A stretch of DNA of 64,000 nucleotides from Haladaptatus sp. R4 (GTDB lineage Archaea > Halobacteriota > Halobacteria > Halobacteriales > Haladaptataceae): NCBI RefSeq assembly GCF_001625445.1, contig NZ_LWHG01000021.1:744001-808000 (forward strand). The letters are read 5' to 3'. Below are positions 52,238 to 61,553 of the stretch, piece after piece. Below the pieces are notes generated by a model. The model saw only the letters and a program-made list of their open reading frames with translations, did not search any database and had not been told where the DNA came from. Each line of letters opens with the position of its first letter. The first letter of the stretch is position 1. Made by a program: the position numbers and the translations under genes.

Positions 52238-54091
52238 ATGACAGCGACCCAGAGCGACCTGGCGAGCCTGTCCCGGTACATCTTCCGTGCCCCGCAGTGG
52301 TACGCGAGCATCGCGTTTGCGCTCCTCATCGCCGCGATTGCGGGTGTCGGGGCATTCGACTCCCAGTATATCCTGCAGGACGCGTGGGAAGGCATCTTCT
52401 TCATCGGGGTGCCGACAGTCATCGCGAGCGTCTTCACGACGCCGGTTGACCGCCGCCTGAGCGGCCAGTTGACCTACAATCGGTCGTCGCTGCTCGCGCT
52501 GACGTGTGAGATCATCGTCGTCGCCGTCCTGTCGATAGCGGGTATCATCGCCGCGCTCACGAAACTGGATCAGCAGTTCGTCTTCGACGTGCTCCTCTTC
52601 AGCCTCGCGTCCGTCTTTGCATTTCGGTTGCTCATCGTGATGGCCGTCTCGCGAACGTCGTTTCTGGTCTCCCTGATTCCGGCCGGGATCCAAACCGGCA
52701 CCGCCGCCGTCCTCTTTTTCATCTACAGCGAGACGATTCGCGTCTTCGAAGTCGGCGGACCGCTGGTGCAGAAATTCCTCGCACGGGGGGACAAGGCACC
52801 GGCCGCACTCGGTATCATCACGCCGCGCGATTTCATCGTGCTCGGGATCATCAGCGGGATGTACGCCCTCGCGGTGTACGGCTTTCTCGTCGTCATCGAC
52901 CGCCCGTGGCGGCGCAGTCTCGGCGTCAGCGCGCTCGACTTCCTTCGGGGATTCATCGGTCACATCGCGGAGGGAACCCGGGAACTGGAGGACTTCTTCG
53001 AGCAGATGGGACAACAAGCCGTCGTCCCCGTCACCGTCCTCTCCTTTCGTCGGGAGGGCGGCAGCGAGAAGGCACGGTTCGTCCTCCCGATGATTCACCC
53101 GGGTCCGATGGGCGAAATCGGCGGCGGCAACCTCCCCCGCCGCGTCGCCGCCCAGTCGGAGGGACTCGCGTTCCCGCCGCACGCCACCGCCGGACACGAT
53201 TTCAACCTCGTCACCGAGCGCGAGGTCGATACCCTCCTCGAAACGGCCCAAGAAGCCTACGAACGGATCGAGTACAGCGACGACGCCAGTCGGAGCGTTC
53301 GAACGCAGGAAGGTGACGCCAAACTGCTCGGACAGGCGTTCGGCGACGACGCGCTCCTCGTCGCCACCTACTCCCCGGAGTACGCCGACGACGTGGAGTA
53401 CGCGGTCGGTCTCGCCGCCGCCGCCGAGGCCCGATCGAGCGGGTTGGACGACGTGATGCTGGTGGACGCACACAACTGCAACAACGGGCTTCAAGGCGAG
53501 GACATCGGCCACATCTACCCCGGCAGCGAGCGCTCGTTCCACATGATTCAGGCCGCGAAAGGAACGGCGAAGGAACTCGGGATGACGAAACGCGGCCGTC
53601 CGAAACTCGGTGTCGCGTGGGACAAAACGGAGTGGCTGCCAGCGGACGGTATCGGCCCGCTCGGCGTCCGCGTCGCGGTGCTCGACGTTGCGGACCAGCG
53701 GACGGCCTACGTCCTCGTGGACGGTAACAACATGGAACCCGGCCTCCGTGACAGAATCGTGGAAACCGTGGAGGCGGACGAGGTGGAAGTGATGACCACG
53801 GACACGCACATCGTGAACATGGTCGAGTCCTCGAATCAGGTCGGCGGCGCAATCGACCACGACGAACTCATCGGTCTCGTCACGCGATTGGTCGACGACG
53901 CCACCGCCGACCTCGAACCCGTGGAGGCCGGAATGGAGAGCGAGTACGCGGAGGTCACCGTCTTCGGCAACGACCGCACCGAGACGCTGGCCAGTCACGC
54001 GAACGCCGTCATCGCCATGGGCGCGGCGCTCGCTGGTGCGGTTATCCTCGCCGTGACGGCCATCGCCGTTCTCGTCTTCTTCCTCGCCTGA
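52238..54091 (+). CDS. DUF2070 family membrane protein
   Basis: 617 residues. About seven hydrophobic helices in residues 20-230, a large soluble part (235-590) with the family motifs VLPMIHPGPMGEIGGGNLP, AHNCNNGLQGEDIGHI, and a last helix (AMGAALAGAVILAVTAIAV). It is the DUF2070 family of archaea. Histidines and aspartates in HPGPMGEIGG and LVDAHNCNN suggest metal or nucleotide binding. The gene begins 35 bases after guaAA. Function unknown. Confidence 0.93.
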   Translation: MTATQSDLASLSRYIFRAPQWYASIAFALLIAAIAGVGAFDSQYILQDAWEGIFFIGVPTVIASVFTTPVDRRLSGQLTYNRSSLLALTCEIIVVAVLSIAGIIAALTKLDQQFVFDVLLFSLASVFAFRLLIVMAVSRTSFLVSLIPAGIQTGTAAVLFFIYSETIRVFEVGGPLVQKFLARGDKAPAALGIITPRDFIVLGIISGMYALAVYGFLVVIDRPWRRSLGVSALDFLRGFIGHIAEGTRELEDFFEQMGQQAVVPVTVLSFRREGGSEKARFVLPMIHPGPMGEIGGGNLPRRVAAQSEGLAFPPHATAGHDFNLVTEREVDTLLETAQEAYERIEYSDDASRSVRTQEGDAKLLGQAFGDDALLVATYSPEYADDVEYAVGLAAAAEARSSGLDDVMLVDAHNCNNGLQGEDIGHIYPGSERSFHMIQAAKGTAKELGMTKRGRPKLGVAWDKTEWLPADGIGPLGVRVAVLDVADQRTAYVLVDGNNMEPGLRDRIVETVEADEVEVMTTDTHIVNMVESSNQVGGAIDHDELIGLVTRLVDDATADLEPVEAGMESEYAEVTVFGNDRTETLASHANAVIAMGAALAGAVILAVTAIAVLVFFLA

Positions 54092-54157
54092 GGATATCGA
54101 ACGATTGCAGTCGCATTTATCGACGCCGCTCGCCTACTCTGATTGGGGGAGGGAAAA

Positions 54158-55555
54158 ATGGCGACCGAAACGGCAGAAATCGGAGTGGAAACGCTTCGAG
54201 CGGAACTCAAAGGCGACCTCGTCACGCCGGAGGACGAACCGGCGTACGACGATGCTCGCCGGGTCTGGAACGGGATGATAAACAAGCGTCCGGCGATGGT
54301 GGCTCGCTGTGAGGGCGTCGCGGACGTTCGGGCGGCCGTGAATTTCGCCCGCGACCACGACTATCCGATTGCGGTACGCGGCGGCGGTCACGGCGTCGCC
54401 GGACGGGCGGTGGTCGACGACGGCCTCGTCATCGAGCCTCGAACCGATGAACTGGGTGCACGTCACGCCCGAAGCGGGACGCGTTCGCGTCGGTGCCGGG
54501 GCGACGTGGGGGGACGTCGACCGCGAGACGCAAGCGTTCGGACTGGCGGTTCCGGGCGGCGTCGTCTCGGACACCGGAATCGCGGGGCTGACCCTCGGCG
54601 GCGGGATGGGACACCTCCGGCGGAAGTACGGCCTCTCGTGTGACAACCTCGTTTCCGCCGACGTGGTGACCGCCGACGGGGAGTTCCTCACGGCGAGCGA
54701 GGACTCACACGAGGAACTGTTCTGGGCGCTCCGCGGCGGCGGGGGCAACTTCGGCGTCGTCACGGCGTTCGAGTACGACTGCCATCCGGTCGGGCCGGAC
54801 GTCGCCACGTGCTTCGTCTGGTTCGACGGCGCGGAGGCACCCGACGTCCTCCGTTCGTTCCGCGAATACGCGCCGGACGCTCCGGACGAGGTGAGCCTGC
54901 TCCCGTTCTACGCGTGGGTTCCGGAACTGCCCGAGTTCCCCGAAGCGTCGTGGGGGGACCCGGCAATCGCCGTCCTCGGATGCTACGCGGGAACGCCGGA
55001 GAAAGGCGAGGAGGAACTGCAAACGGTTCGTGCGTTCGCGGAACCGGTCGCGGATTTCAGCGGGACGATTTCCTACGTCGAACTCCAGACGATGCTGGAC
55101 GAGGACTACCCGAGCGGGCGGTTCTACTACTGGAAGTCGCTGTATCTGGACGCGTTGAACGACGACGTGATCGACGCCGTCGTCGCCTGCGCCGAGCGGT
55201 GTCCGGTGGCGCTCTCGACCGTGGACATCTGGCAGGGCGGCGGCGCGTCTCCCGCGTCGGGGAGACGGAGACGGCGTTCGCACACCGCGACGCGCCGTAC
55301 GGACTCAACTTCGAGGCGAACTGGGACGACCCCAGGGAGACCGAGGCAGCCATCTCGTGGGTGCGCGAATCGATCGACGAGATGGAGGGGTTCCCCGAGG
55401 CCCGAGGGCAGTACGTCAACTTCCCCGGCCTCGAAGAGGAGTCCTCGGAGGTCCCGTTCGGGGAGAACGCGACGCGACTGGCGAAAGTCAAAGCCGACTA
55501 CGATCCGGACGGCGTCTTTCACGCCCACGGCAACCTCAAGCCAAGGGCGGAGTAG
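54158..55555 (+). pseudogene. FAD-binding oxidoreductase (BBE/6-hydroxynicotine-oxidase-like) with two frameshifts
   Basis: The start ATG 54158 gives MATETAEIGVETLRAELKGD and then the PCMH FAD domain (PIAVRGGGHGVAGRAVVDDG, GGVVSDTGIAGLTLGGGMGH, YGLSCDNLVSADVVTADGEF). Frame changes near 54435, where one extra base moves the continuation to the next frame, and again near 55246, where one missing base returns it. Corrected, it is about 465 residues, ending DYDPDGVFHAHGNLKPRAE with the berberine-bridge C-terminal motif. The substrate is not assigned. Confidence 0.85.
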
Positions 55556-56023
55556 TCACTTTTTGTACACCCGATGTGCCGAAAACGGTCCGAAAGCCGA
55601 AACAGCAGCGAATCTATCCTCGTAAACTCCCCGAAAACCGTACCATCCCCGTGCGTCCGAACGCGAGCCTACTCCCCCCCAGCGTCTCCGCCGAGGGTTT
55701 TCGGGTCACCATGTTCGGCGTGTCCCGGCGTGCAGTCGATCGTGTCGGTCCTCGCTGTCTCCCGGCTGGGAGGGCGTTTGCCACTCGATTGCTGCCGGTT
55801 CGCCCGAGGGAAATGTGTCCCGGTCATCGGTTGTCCCGATGGGTGGCGGGTGGGCGGGTCAGCCCCGAAGGCGCTGTCTCACGGCGCGAGGAAAGCGCGC
55901 CGGTTCCGCCGTTTTCGGCGGTCGCCCTCCGGGCGGGCCAGTGACTGGTGACTCGTCACAGTGTTCCTTTTGCACTATCTATTATAATAATTCGGCTTGA
56001 ATAAGCAAGTCGGGAGAGTGACG
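55556..56023. other. Structured GC-rich spacer, no supported gene
   Basis: No open frame in 55556-56023 has haloarchaeal codon or amino-acid character. The stretch from 55689 holds at least seven local inverted repeats in a row, listed as a separate entry. A row of AT-rich bases (tctattataataattc, 55978-55993) may be a TATA box reading left or a separator before DUF3194 (56024). Confidence 0.55.
55689..55959. ncRNA. Candidate structured RNA: seven consecutive hairpins
   Basis: The inverted repeats, by arm, are: CGCCGA/TCGGCG (55689-55720), CTCCC/GGGAG (55759-55772), CATCGG/CCGATG (55825-55841), CGGCGCG/CGCGCCG (55882-55902), CCGCCG/CGGCGG (55906-55921), CGCCC/GGGCG (55923-55935), GTGAC/GTCAC (55948-55959). 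I find no RNase P core motif (GAGGAAAGTCC) and no SRP helix-8 motif, so it is not one of those two RNAs. If transcribed leftward it could start near 55954 from the AT-rich box at about 55980. Nature unknown. Confidence 0.4.
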
Positions 56024-56281
56024 TTATGCCGATTCCTCGGCTTCCGTCTCGGCGAACAGTTCGTCAACCGCCGCGCGGGCGGCCAGTGCAGCATCGTTCG
56101 CCACCTTCTCCTCGTCCCGATCCGCGTTCGGAGCGTTGACGTACACGTCCACTTCGAGGATACCCTCCTCGAACGTGACCGTCACGTCGAAATCCTTGAC
56201 GTTCGACTGCTTGATTCGTTCGAATATGAGGTCCTCGGCCGCTTCCGAGGCAGTCAGGACGACCGCTTCGTCGCTGGGCAT
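56024..56281 (-). CDS. DUF3194 family protein (neighbour of prefoldin beta)
   Basis: 85 residues (MPSDEAVVLTASEAAEDLIF ... VTVTFEEGILEVDVYVNAPN). DUF3194 is a small archaeal family, typically encoded immediately downstream of prefoldin beta, as here (three bases apart). The fold is two-layer alpha/beta by sequence pattern. Its acidic tail is haloarchaeal. It probably supports a chaperone or RNA-related role, but no activity is known. Confidence 0.9.
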   Translation of the reverse strand: MPSDEAVVLTASEAAEDLIFERIKQSNVKDFDVTVTFEEGILEVDVYVNAPNADRDEEKVANDAALAARAAVDELFAETEAEESA

Positions 56282-56284
56282 CGC

Positions 56285-56680
56285 TTACGCGCCGCCAGCG
56301 CCGCCGGGACCGGTCGGGCCGGACGGGCCGCCCGCGCCGCCGCCGAGCATCTCTTGGAGTTCGCCCTGCAGCTTCTCGAACTGGGTTCGGACACGCTCTT
56401 CCTGCTTGTTCAGCGTCTCGACGCGGATTTCGAGGCTGTCGACCTTGTCTTCGAGGTCCTCCTGAGCCTCGTCGTAGCCGGTCTTGACGAACAGTTCGCC
56501 GACTTCGCGGAACATCGTCGCGTCCTCGTCGATGTCTTCGAGTTCTTCGAGCGCGTTCTCCGATTCAGTGAGCTGTGTTTCGGCCTGATTCTTCTGCACG
56601 GCGACCTGCTGTGCCGTATCCTGAAGGTCCTGCAGCTGTTCGAGCTTCTCCTGTGCTTCCGGTGGAAGATTACCCTGCAT
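56285..56680 (-). CDS. pfdB: Prefoldin subunit beta
   Basis: 131 residues from ATG 56680 ([20 protein letters not shown]). Two long coiled-coil helices (residues 1-40 and 75-115) joined by beta strands ([19 protein letters not shown]), which assemble with alpha subunits into the hexameric jellyfish chaperone that holds unfolded proteins. The C-terminal 20 residues are Gly-rich ([19 protein letters not shown]), a haloarchaeal addition. It precedes DUF3194. Confidence 0.95.
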   Translation of the reverse strand: MQGNLPPEAQEKLEQLQDLQDTAQQVAVQKNQAETQLTESENALEELEDIDEDATMFREVGELFVKTGYDEAQEDLEDKVDSLEIRVETLNKQEERVRTQFEKLQGELQEMLGGGAGGPSGPTGPGGAGGA

Positions 56681-56900
56681 ACCCGTCCCTTGTCGTCTGG
56701 ACTGAAAAAGCCCCGCTTTTACTCGCGCGGAGAGAGCCAGAAGGACTTTGGACGGGTTACGCCCGGCACGCTCCGCCGTCGTTTCGACCGGTACTCGAAC
56801 CGGGCGAACATAGTTCGTAGTCGTCACCGGGTCCGAAACGGGAGAACCATCCGGCACACGCGGCAAAACCCGTATTGGCGGGGCGGTCGTGACATCGAGT

Positions 56901-57887
56901 ATGAACGTCTTCGTCGCCGGTGCGACCGGTGTCCTCGGCCGTCGTCTCGTCGCGGAACTCTCGGCACGGAACCATCACGTCGTCGGCCTCGCGCGGGACG
57001 AGCGCGGCGACGAACTCGTTGCGGAGAACGGTGGGGAACCTCGGCGTGGGGACGTTCTCGACCGGGAATCGCTGGTGGAGGCGGCCGACGGCTGTGACGT
57101 GCTGATTCACGTCGCGACTGCCATTCCGACGAGTCTGAAACCGACCGACGAGGAGTGGACGCGGAACGATTTAGTGCGCGTCGAAGGCGCGCGGAACCTC
57201 GTGGCGGTCGCCGACGAAATCGACGCGAAGCGCCTGCTACTCCAGAGTATCGTCTGGGTCGCCCGCCAACCCGACGGCGGTCGATTCGACGAGGACTCGC
57301 CGCCGCATCCCGACCGGGTCACGCGCTCCGCGCTCGAAGCGGAGCGCGTCGTTCGCCGAGGTGGAGAGGAGTACGGATTCGAGGTCGGAATCCTTCGCTG
57401 TGGTTGGTTCTACTCGGCCGACTCGGCGCACACTCGACAGATGGGGGAAGGACTGCTGAACGGGGAGTTCCCGATTCTCGGCGGCGGACTCCTCGGTAGA
57501 CGGGACGCGACGCTCTCGATACTCCACGTCGAAGACGCGGCGCGGGCGTTCGCCACGGCGGCCGAATCGAACGAGAGCGGTCTCTGGCACGTTACAGACG
57601 ACGAACCGGTGACGGTCGCCACGCTGTTCACCGCGTTCGCAGAACGACTCGGCGCCCCGACGCCGCGACGGATACCGGGCTGGCTTGCGCGTCCGCTCGT
57701 TGGGAAGAACTCGGTCGAGTTGCTGACGACATCGATGCCGACCACCAACGATCGATTCCGGGAGACGTTCGACTGGAAACCACGGTATCGAAGCTATCGG
57801 GAAGGCCTCGACGAGGTAGTCGAAACGTGGGACGAAGACGGAACGCTCACGCGAACGCCGGAAGATAGCGTATGGAGCGAAAACTGA
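56901..57887 (+). CDS. NDUFA9-like NAD(P)-binding epimerase-family protein
   Basis: 328 residues from ATG 56901 ([20 protein letters not shown]). Rossmann GATGVLG, then [15 protein letters not shown]. It belongs to the atypical/extended SDR group near complex I subunit NDUFA9; Tyr-Lys catalytic pair is not evident (SIVWVARQ instead), so it may bind the cofactor without dehydrogenase activity. C-terminal 60 residues are Arg/Trp-rich ([19 protein letters not shown]). It is upstream of no partner; the following gene converges on it. Confidence 0.85.
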   Translation: MNVFVAGATGVLGRRLVAELSARNHHVVGLARDERGDELVAENGGEPRRGDVLDRESLVEAADGCDVLIHVATAIPTSLKPTDEEWTRNDLVRVEGARNLVAVADEIDAKRLLLQSIVWVARQPDGGRFDEDSPPHPDRVTRSALEAERVVRRGGEEYGFEVGILRCGWFYSADSAHTRQMGEGLLNGEFPILGGGLLGRRDATLSILHVEDAARAFATAAESNESGLWHVTDDEPVTVATLFTAFAERLGAPTPRRIPGWLARPLVGKNSVELLTTSMPTTNDRFRETFDWKPRYRSYREGLDEVVETWDEDGTLTRTPEDSVWSEN

Positions 57888-57909
57888 AACGGGGTTCTCG
57901 AACCGTCGT

Positions 57910-58200
57910 CTACTCGCCCTCGAACAGGACGAGTTCGTCGTCGTCGTTATCGTCGTCCAAACAGAGCGGTACCGGCGGCCCCCAGAGATACCGGTGCTGA
58001 CCGCCACACGCGGGACAGTCGTAGGTTGCAACTCCCTCTCCCTCCGGAACGTTCGAATCCCAGTCGTCGGGGTCGGTGTGCTCCGTGGCGATCGGCGTCA
58101 TCGTCTCGGGACATCGGATCTCGATGCGGTGGCCTCGTTTGAAATCCGTTCCACCCGTGCTATCCTTTTTACTCCCGAATGGGTTGAGTCGGTCGAACAC
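57910..58200 (-). CDS. Hypothetical zinc-ribbon-like protein
   Basis: About 96 residues, starting from a GTG at 58200 (VFDRLNPFGSKKDSTGG). Cysteines occur at CPETMTP (about 30) and CPACGGQHR (about 62-65) with another at PLCLDDD, enough for a zinc site. A run of Asp (LDDDNDDDELVL) makes the C-terminus very acidic. I do not recognise the family. The gene converges on the NDUFA9-like gene with a 22-base spacer. An ATG 15 codons upstream adds Arg-rich residues and is not preferred. Confidence 0.6.
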   Translation of the reverse strand: MFDRLNPFGSKKDSTGGTDFKRGHRIEIRCPETMTPIATEHTDPDDWDSNVPEGEGVATYDCPACGGQHRYLWGPPVPLCLDDDNDDDELVLFEGE

Positions 58201-58380
58201 GACTATCGCCCCCCGGCAGGGGTGGTTCGACGCCACGATACGCACTTCGTTCCCGGACTACTTCGGAACACGGTGCTATCGTAAGGAACCCGATGAATAC
58301 AAATGCGTCGATACGGCAAAAAACATATCCGAAAAAGCTAGACTGACAGTCAACTGATCAGACGGTCGAATTTTACCCGT

Positions 58381-58626
58381 TCAGTCGGCGGTTCCGGCGA
58401 CCGTTTCGGCGACCCCGATCAGCGTCTGCCACGTGTTCAGGGCCGCGCGGAGGGCGACGAGGTCCGCCGCTTCGACGGTAACCAGCATCGTCTTCCCGTC
58501 CCGTTCGACGGTCGTCCGCGAGCGCTCGTCGTCGATCTCGCCGATCTCCTGCTCGACGCTTCGGAACACCGTGACGGCACGCTCCTCGGAGTCGTAATCG
58601 AATTCGAGAAACGCGTCGTGAGACAC
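58381..58626 (-). CDS. pcc1: KEOPS complex subunit Pcc1
   Basis: 81 residues from GTG 58626 (VSHDAFLEFDYDSEERAVTV). The Pcc1 fold (two strands, helix, two strands, helix) is readable as TVFRSVEQEIGEIDDERSRT and LVTVEAADLVALRAALNTWQ. With Kae1, Bud32 and Cgi121, Pcc1 supports threonylcarbamoylation of tRNA A37. The gene is 5 bases downstream of rpoP on the same strand, so the L37Ae-RpoP-Pcc1 genes form one operon. No other KEOPS gene is in this window. Confidence 0.9.
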   Translation of the reverse strand: MSHDAFLEFDYDSEERAVTVFRSVEQEIGEIDDERSRTTVERDGKTMLVTVEAADLVALRAALNTWQTLIGVAETVAGTAD

Positions 58627-58631
58627 GGGCG

Positions 58632-58766
58632 TTACCGGACGTGAACTTCCTTGACGTCGCGGCTCCGTTCCTTCAGCAGAACGCGGTGGCCACAGTACGG
58701 ACAGCGGACGCCGCCGTACTCGTCCAGTTCGACATCCCGCTTGCAGCGCGAACACTTGTAGCTCAT
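58632..58766 (-). CDS. rpoP: DNA-directed RNA polymerase subunit P (Rpo12)
   Basis: 44 residues, ATG 58764-58766 to TAA 58632-58634. It reads [19 protein letters not shown] followed by [19 protein letters not shown]. Four cysteines (CSRC, CPYC) form the zinc ribbon of the smallest archaeal RNA polymerase subunit, the counterpart of eukaryotic Rpb12. The size matches exactly. The start overlaps the L37Ae stop by one base (TAATG), so translation is coupled. Confidence 0.96.
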   Translation of the reverse strand: MSYKCSRCKRDVELDEYGGVRCPYCGHRVLLKERSRDVKEVHVR

Positions 58767-59044
58767 TATTCGTCGTCAGCCAATGCGGCGCGGATGGAGC
58801 GCTTGACGGTCTGTCCGGCGGGCGTCTGCGGGCGGTAGGTACCACCGGCGAACGTGTAGCCGCACCGACCGCACTCCCAGATGCCCGTTCCCTGTCGGTC
58901 CACGGTGTCGCTTCCGCAGTCCGGGCAGGTGTGGTTCTCGTTCATGTCCGCTTCGATTTCGGAGATGCGCTTGCGCGCGACGCGACCGTATCGCGCTCCG
59001 AACCGACCGGCACTGCCGGTTCGTGATTTAGAGTCTTCGGCCAT
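58766..59044 (-). CDS. rpl37ae: 50S ribosomal protein L37Ae (eL43)
   Basis: 92 residues from ATG 59044 ([20 protein letters not shown]). The C4 zinc ribbon is CPDCGSDT ... [11 protein letters not shown]; the family segment [20 protein letters not shown] is clear. It is a large-subunit protein found only in archaea and eukaryotes. It heads the L37Ae-RpoP-Pcc1 operon, an arrangement known in archaea. Confidence 0.97.
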   Translation of the reverse strand: MAEDSKSRTGSAGRFGARYGRVARKRISEIEADMNENHTCPDCGSDTVDRQGTGIWECGRCGYTFAGGTYRPQTPAGQTVKRSIRAALADDE

Positions 59045-59087
59045 AGTACCGAGAAATAACCCGAGAGGACAGATAAACCCTTTGAGT

Positions 59088-59243
59088 TCAGACCGGCGGT
59101 CGAGCCAACGCGTACCCGACGACCAACAGCGCCCCGAGCAGACCGAGGATGGCCATCGGGAACGACGTGAACTGCCCGGCCACGTATCCACCGCCCGATA
59201 GCGTCGGAATCGCCGTGAGTATCGCGTCGTAGCGTGAGGCCAT
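59088..59243 (-). CDS. Small membrane protein (51 aa)
   Basis: 51 residues from ATG 59243 ([20 protein letters not shown]). One hydrophobic helix ([18 protein letters not shown]) with an Arg-Pro-Pro tail. The start is immediately beside an AT-rich palindrome that could be its promoter. It lies 43 bases upstream of the L37Ae operon on the same strand. The family is not recognised, although small haloarchaeal membrane proteins of this length are frequent. Confidence 0.5.
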   Translation of the reverse strand: MASRYDAILTAIPTLSGGGYVAGQFTSFPMAILGLLGALLVVGYALARPPV

Positions 59244-59261
59244 GTAATTACATATAATTAC
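59244..59261. promoter_or_regulatory. AT-rich palindrome GTAATTA-CATA-TAATTAC at the small membrane-protein start
   Basis: The arms GTAATTA (59244-59250) and TAATTAC (59255-59261) are exact complements separated by CATA. It directly abuts the small membrane-protein start codon (59243), so a repressor bound here would overlap the start. GTAATTAC-like words also appear before the ABC exporter gene (about 30134-30143). Confidence 0.5.
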
Positions 59262-59504
59262 GCAGGCCCAAAAGGGCTGGGGCTGCGTCAGAAACGGGTG
59301 TAGTTGAATGTAATCGGGAGATTCGACTACAAAAGTTACGGCTGCACGCTGGCGAAGAGTCGCTGATCGTTTCGCCGTGACAGCAAGTACAGACGTCGAT
59401 GAGACCGCAACGCAACCGCGCACAGCACCACGCGCCGGTTAGACAAGGTTGTGCGAGACCAACCGACGGACGCGTCGAACGAAAACCGAAATCCGGTTCG
59501 TGGG

Positions 59505-60220
59505 CTACTGAAATCCGCTCTCCCGTAGCGCCTCGTTCAGATCCTCCCGAATCCGCTCGCCGAGTTCGCGGTCCATCGCGGTGGTGACGACGCGGTTTTC
59601 CTGCACGCTGGAGCCGTCGCGGAGGAGGATACGGACGTTGCCGTTCTCGTCGGCGCGGGTCGCCTTGGCGCGGACGCCGGAGTCCGAACTCGACCCCCCG
59701 GCGCTGATGGGACCGGGGATGACCTTCTTGACGTGCGGGTGGCAAGCGACTTCCCGAATCACCCGCATGCCGTCGTGGTTGCCGATGAGCGTGGTGTGTG
59801 AGCCGCCGAGTTTCTCGCTCGGGTCGAGGTCCACGACTTCGAGCGAGCGCTCCCCTCGGCGGCGAGCACCTCCTCGACCGGGTCCTCGTCCCCGACGCGA
59901 TAGAAGTCGTGGTGGAGTTTCGCCCGAATCGCCCGAATCACGTCGCGGTTGCCCGCCGCGTACACCTCCTCGGGGTGTTTTCGGCGGACTTCGTCGGCGA
60001 TGCGCCCCGCGAAGTTGCGAAGTTCGACGACCTCGTTTTCACCGTCCTCCGGCGTGGTCCGGACGCCGGTCTTCCCCACGACGGTTTCGTCCCGGAGCAT
60101 CGTGAGTTCGGCGTGGTCGCGGGCGACGGTGAGGACGACGGAGTCGGCGTTCTGCGTCCGGCAGACCAGGCAGTAGTCGCCCGGTCGTTCGAGCGAGGAC
60201 GCACACTGCCGACAGTTCAT
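59505..60220 (-). pseudogene. DUF2103 domain protein, one-base frameshift
   Basis: The start at 60220 gives an N-terminal four-cysteine ribbon (MNCRQCASSLERPGDYCLVC) then a helical domain (FAGRIADEVRRKHPEEVYAA). The frame breaks near 59855 (EEVLAAEG). Shifting one base continues as ERSLEVVDLDPSEKLGGSHT and ends LNEALRESGFQ, giving about 238 residues of DUF2103 protein. A missing G in a G5 run explains it. The ribbon may be a small RNA- or protein-binding element. The function is unknown. Confidence 0.8.
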
Positions 60221-60326
60221 GCGCGTTCATTGCCAATCGCGGCGTTTAACGTCGGCGTTTCGGAATCGAGGTCGGTGAGAGAAAGATAAATATCGGATAG
60301 AAGACAACTTCGAGAGGAAACTGAAT

Positions 60327-61444
60327 CTACATTTCTATCGGCGCGCCGCCGAAGACGACGAAGCTGACGACCCAGTAGGCGACGTACAGGCCGAGCAGGA
60401 CGTACCCCTGCCACGGCCGGAGACGACCGGTGTGGATGAAGTACGCCGCGAGCACGGTCCCGACGACGAACACGGGCAGGTGCCAGACGAGGACGGACGA
60501 CCCGATGCCGATGCTCCCCGCCAACGCGATGACCCCGATTTTCCCCGTCACCGAAAAGAGGACGCTCCCGACGACGTTGCCGACGCCAATTTCGGGCGCG
60601 CCGCGCCGGACGGGTTCGATGGTCAAAAAGAGGTCCTCGACGGTCAACACGGCCGTCGCGACGGTCGCCCCGAACACGGTGTCCTCGATGCCGTAGTCGT
60701 GACGATTCCCTCCGTCCCCATCGACATGGCCGAGGCACCGATGACGAGACCGACGAGCGCCACGACCGAGAGACCCAACCACGCGATTCCCGGAAGTTCG
60801 CGGTCGGGGACGAACGGAATGTCGTCGGCGGCGGGGCGGACGACACCACCGTCCAGCATCTCCCGTACCTCCGTATCCCGGAAGACGGGAGTGTTGCGAC
60901 TCGATTCCCGGTACACGATGTAGCCGAAGACGAGGACGAACAGGGCGATGAGGACGACGCCATCGGAGGGCGTCACGCTCCCGGACAGCACGAACGGCAC
61001 CATCACGAACGGCGACAGCGCGAACAGGACGAGGTAGTCGCGGGGAACGTCCACCTCGAAGGGCGTGAAGATGGCGGCCAGCGCGAGCGTGATTCCGGTC
61101 AGCGATAGCGCGGTGCCGAACACGACGCCGAGCGCGACGCCGTCCAAGTTTTCGACGTTGGTCGCGACCCCGAAGACCACGTCGTCGAACTCGATGCCGG
61201 TGAAGAGGATTGCGAGGACGAACAGGGAGAGGTCGAGACCGACGGCGGCCTTGGTAAGAAATCCGATGAGTTTCTCGACGCTGTACACCAACAACGCCGC
61301 TCCGGCGATGAAGACGACTCCGGCGGGGAGTCCGGTCACCATCGGCGCGTCGTCGCCCTCCGCGAGGACGGGCGTGACCGTCGTCGAGACGAAAACGACC
61401 GCGGCGAGCAGTATCGAAATCACCCTTCCCTTGCGACCGGCCAT
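60327..61444 (-). pseudogene. Sodium:calcium antiporter family protein, one-base frameshift
   Basis: The N-terminal half starts MAGRKGRVISILLAAVVFVS (ATG 61444) with several helices and a CaCA family region (LAILFTGIEFDDVVFGVATN). It breaks at about 60700 after SMGTEGIV and continues in the next frame as DYGIEDTVFGATVATAVLTV, EIGVGNVVGSVLFSVTGKIG and so on to 60327. A missing base restores a protein of about 372 residues with about ten membrane helices and two homologous halves. An alternative start 9 codons upstream is possible. The transporter would exchange Na+ for Ca2+. Confidence 0.82.
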
Positions 61445-61553
61445 CGATGGAGTCACGCCGGGGTTCACCATATGCCCTCGGAGCCGTGGAGCGAAGTACG
61501 GTGAAGGATTATACACGCGGCCGGGGCCGCCCCGCTATCCCATCTCCAGCTTG

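Noticed and set aside
51935-53998. 687-codon frame antisense to DUF2070
   Set aside because: Shadow of a certain gene; no domain features.
55689-55959. RNase P RNA or SRP RNA in the structured spacer
   Set aside because: No GAGGAAAGTCC core or 3' partner expected for RNase P, and no GGAA-loop helix-8 motif for SRP RNA, on either strand.
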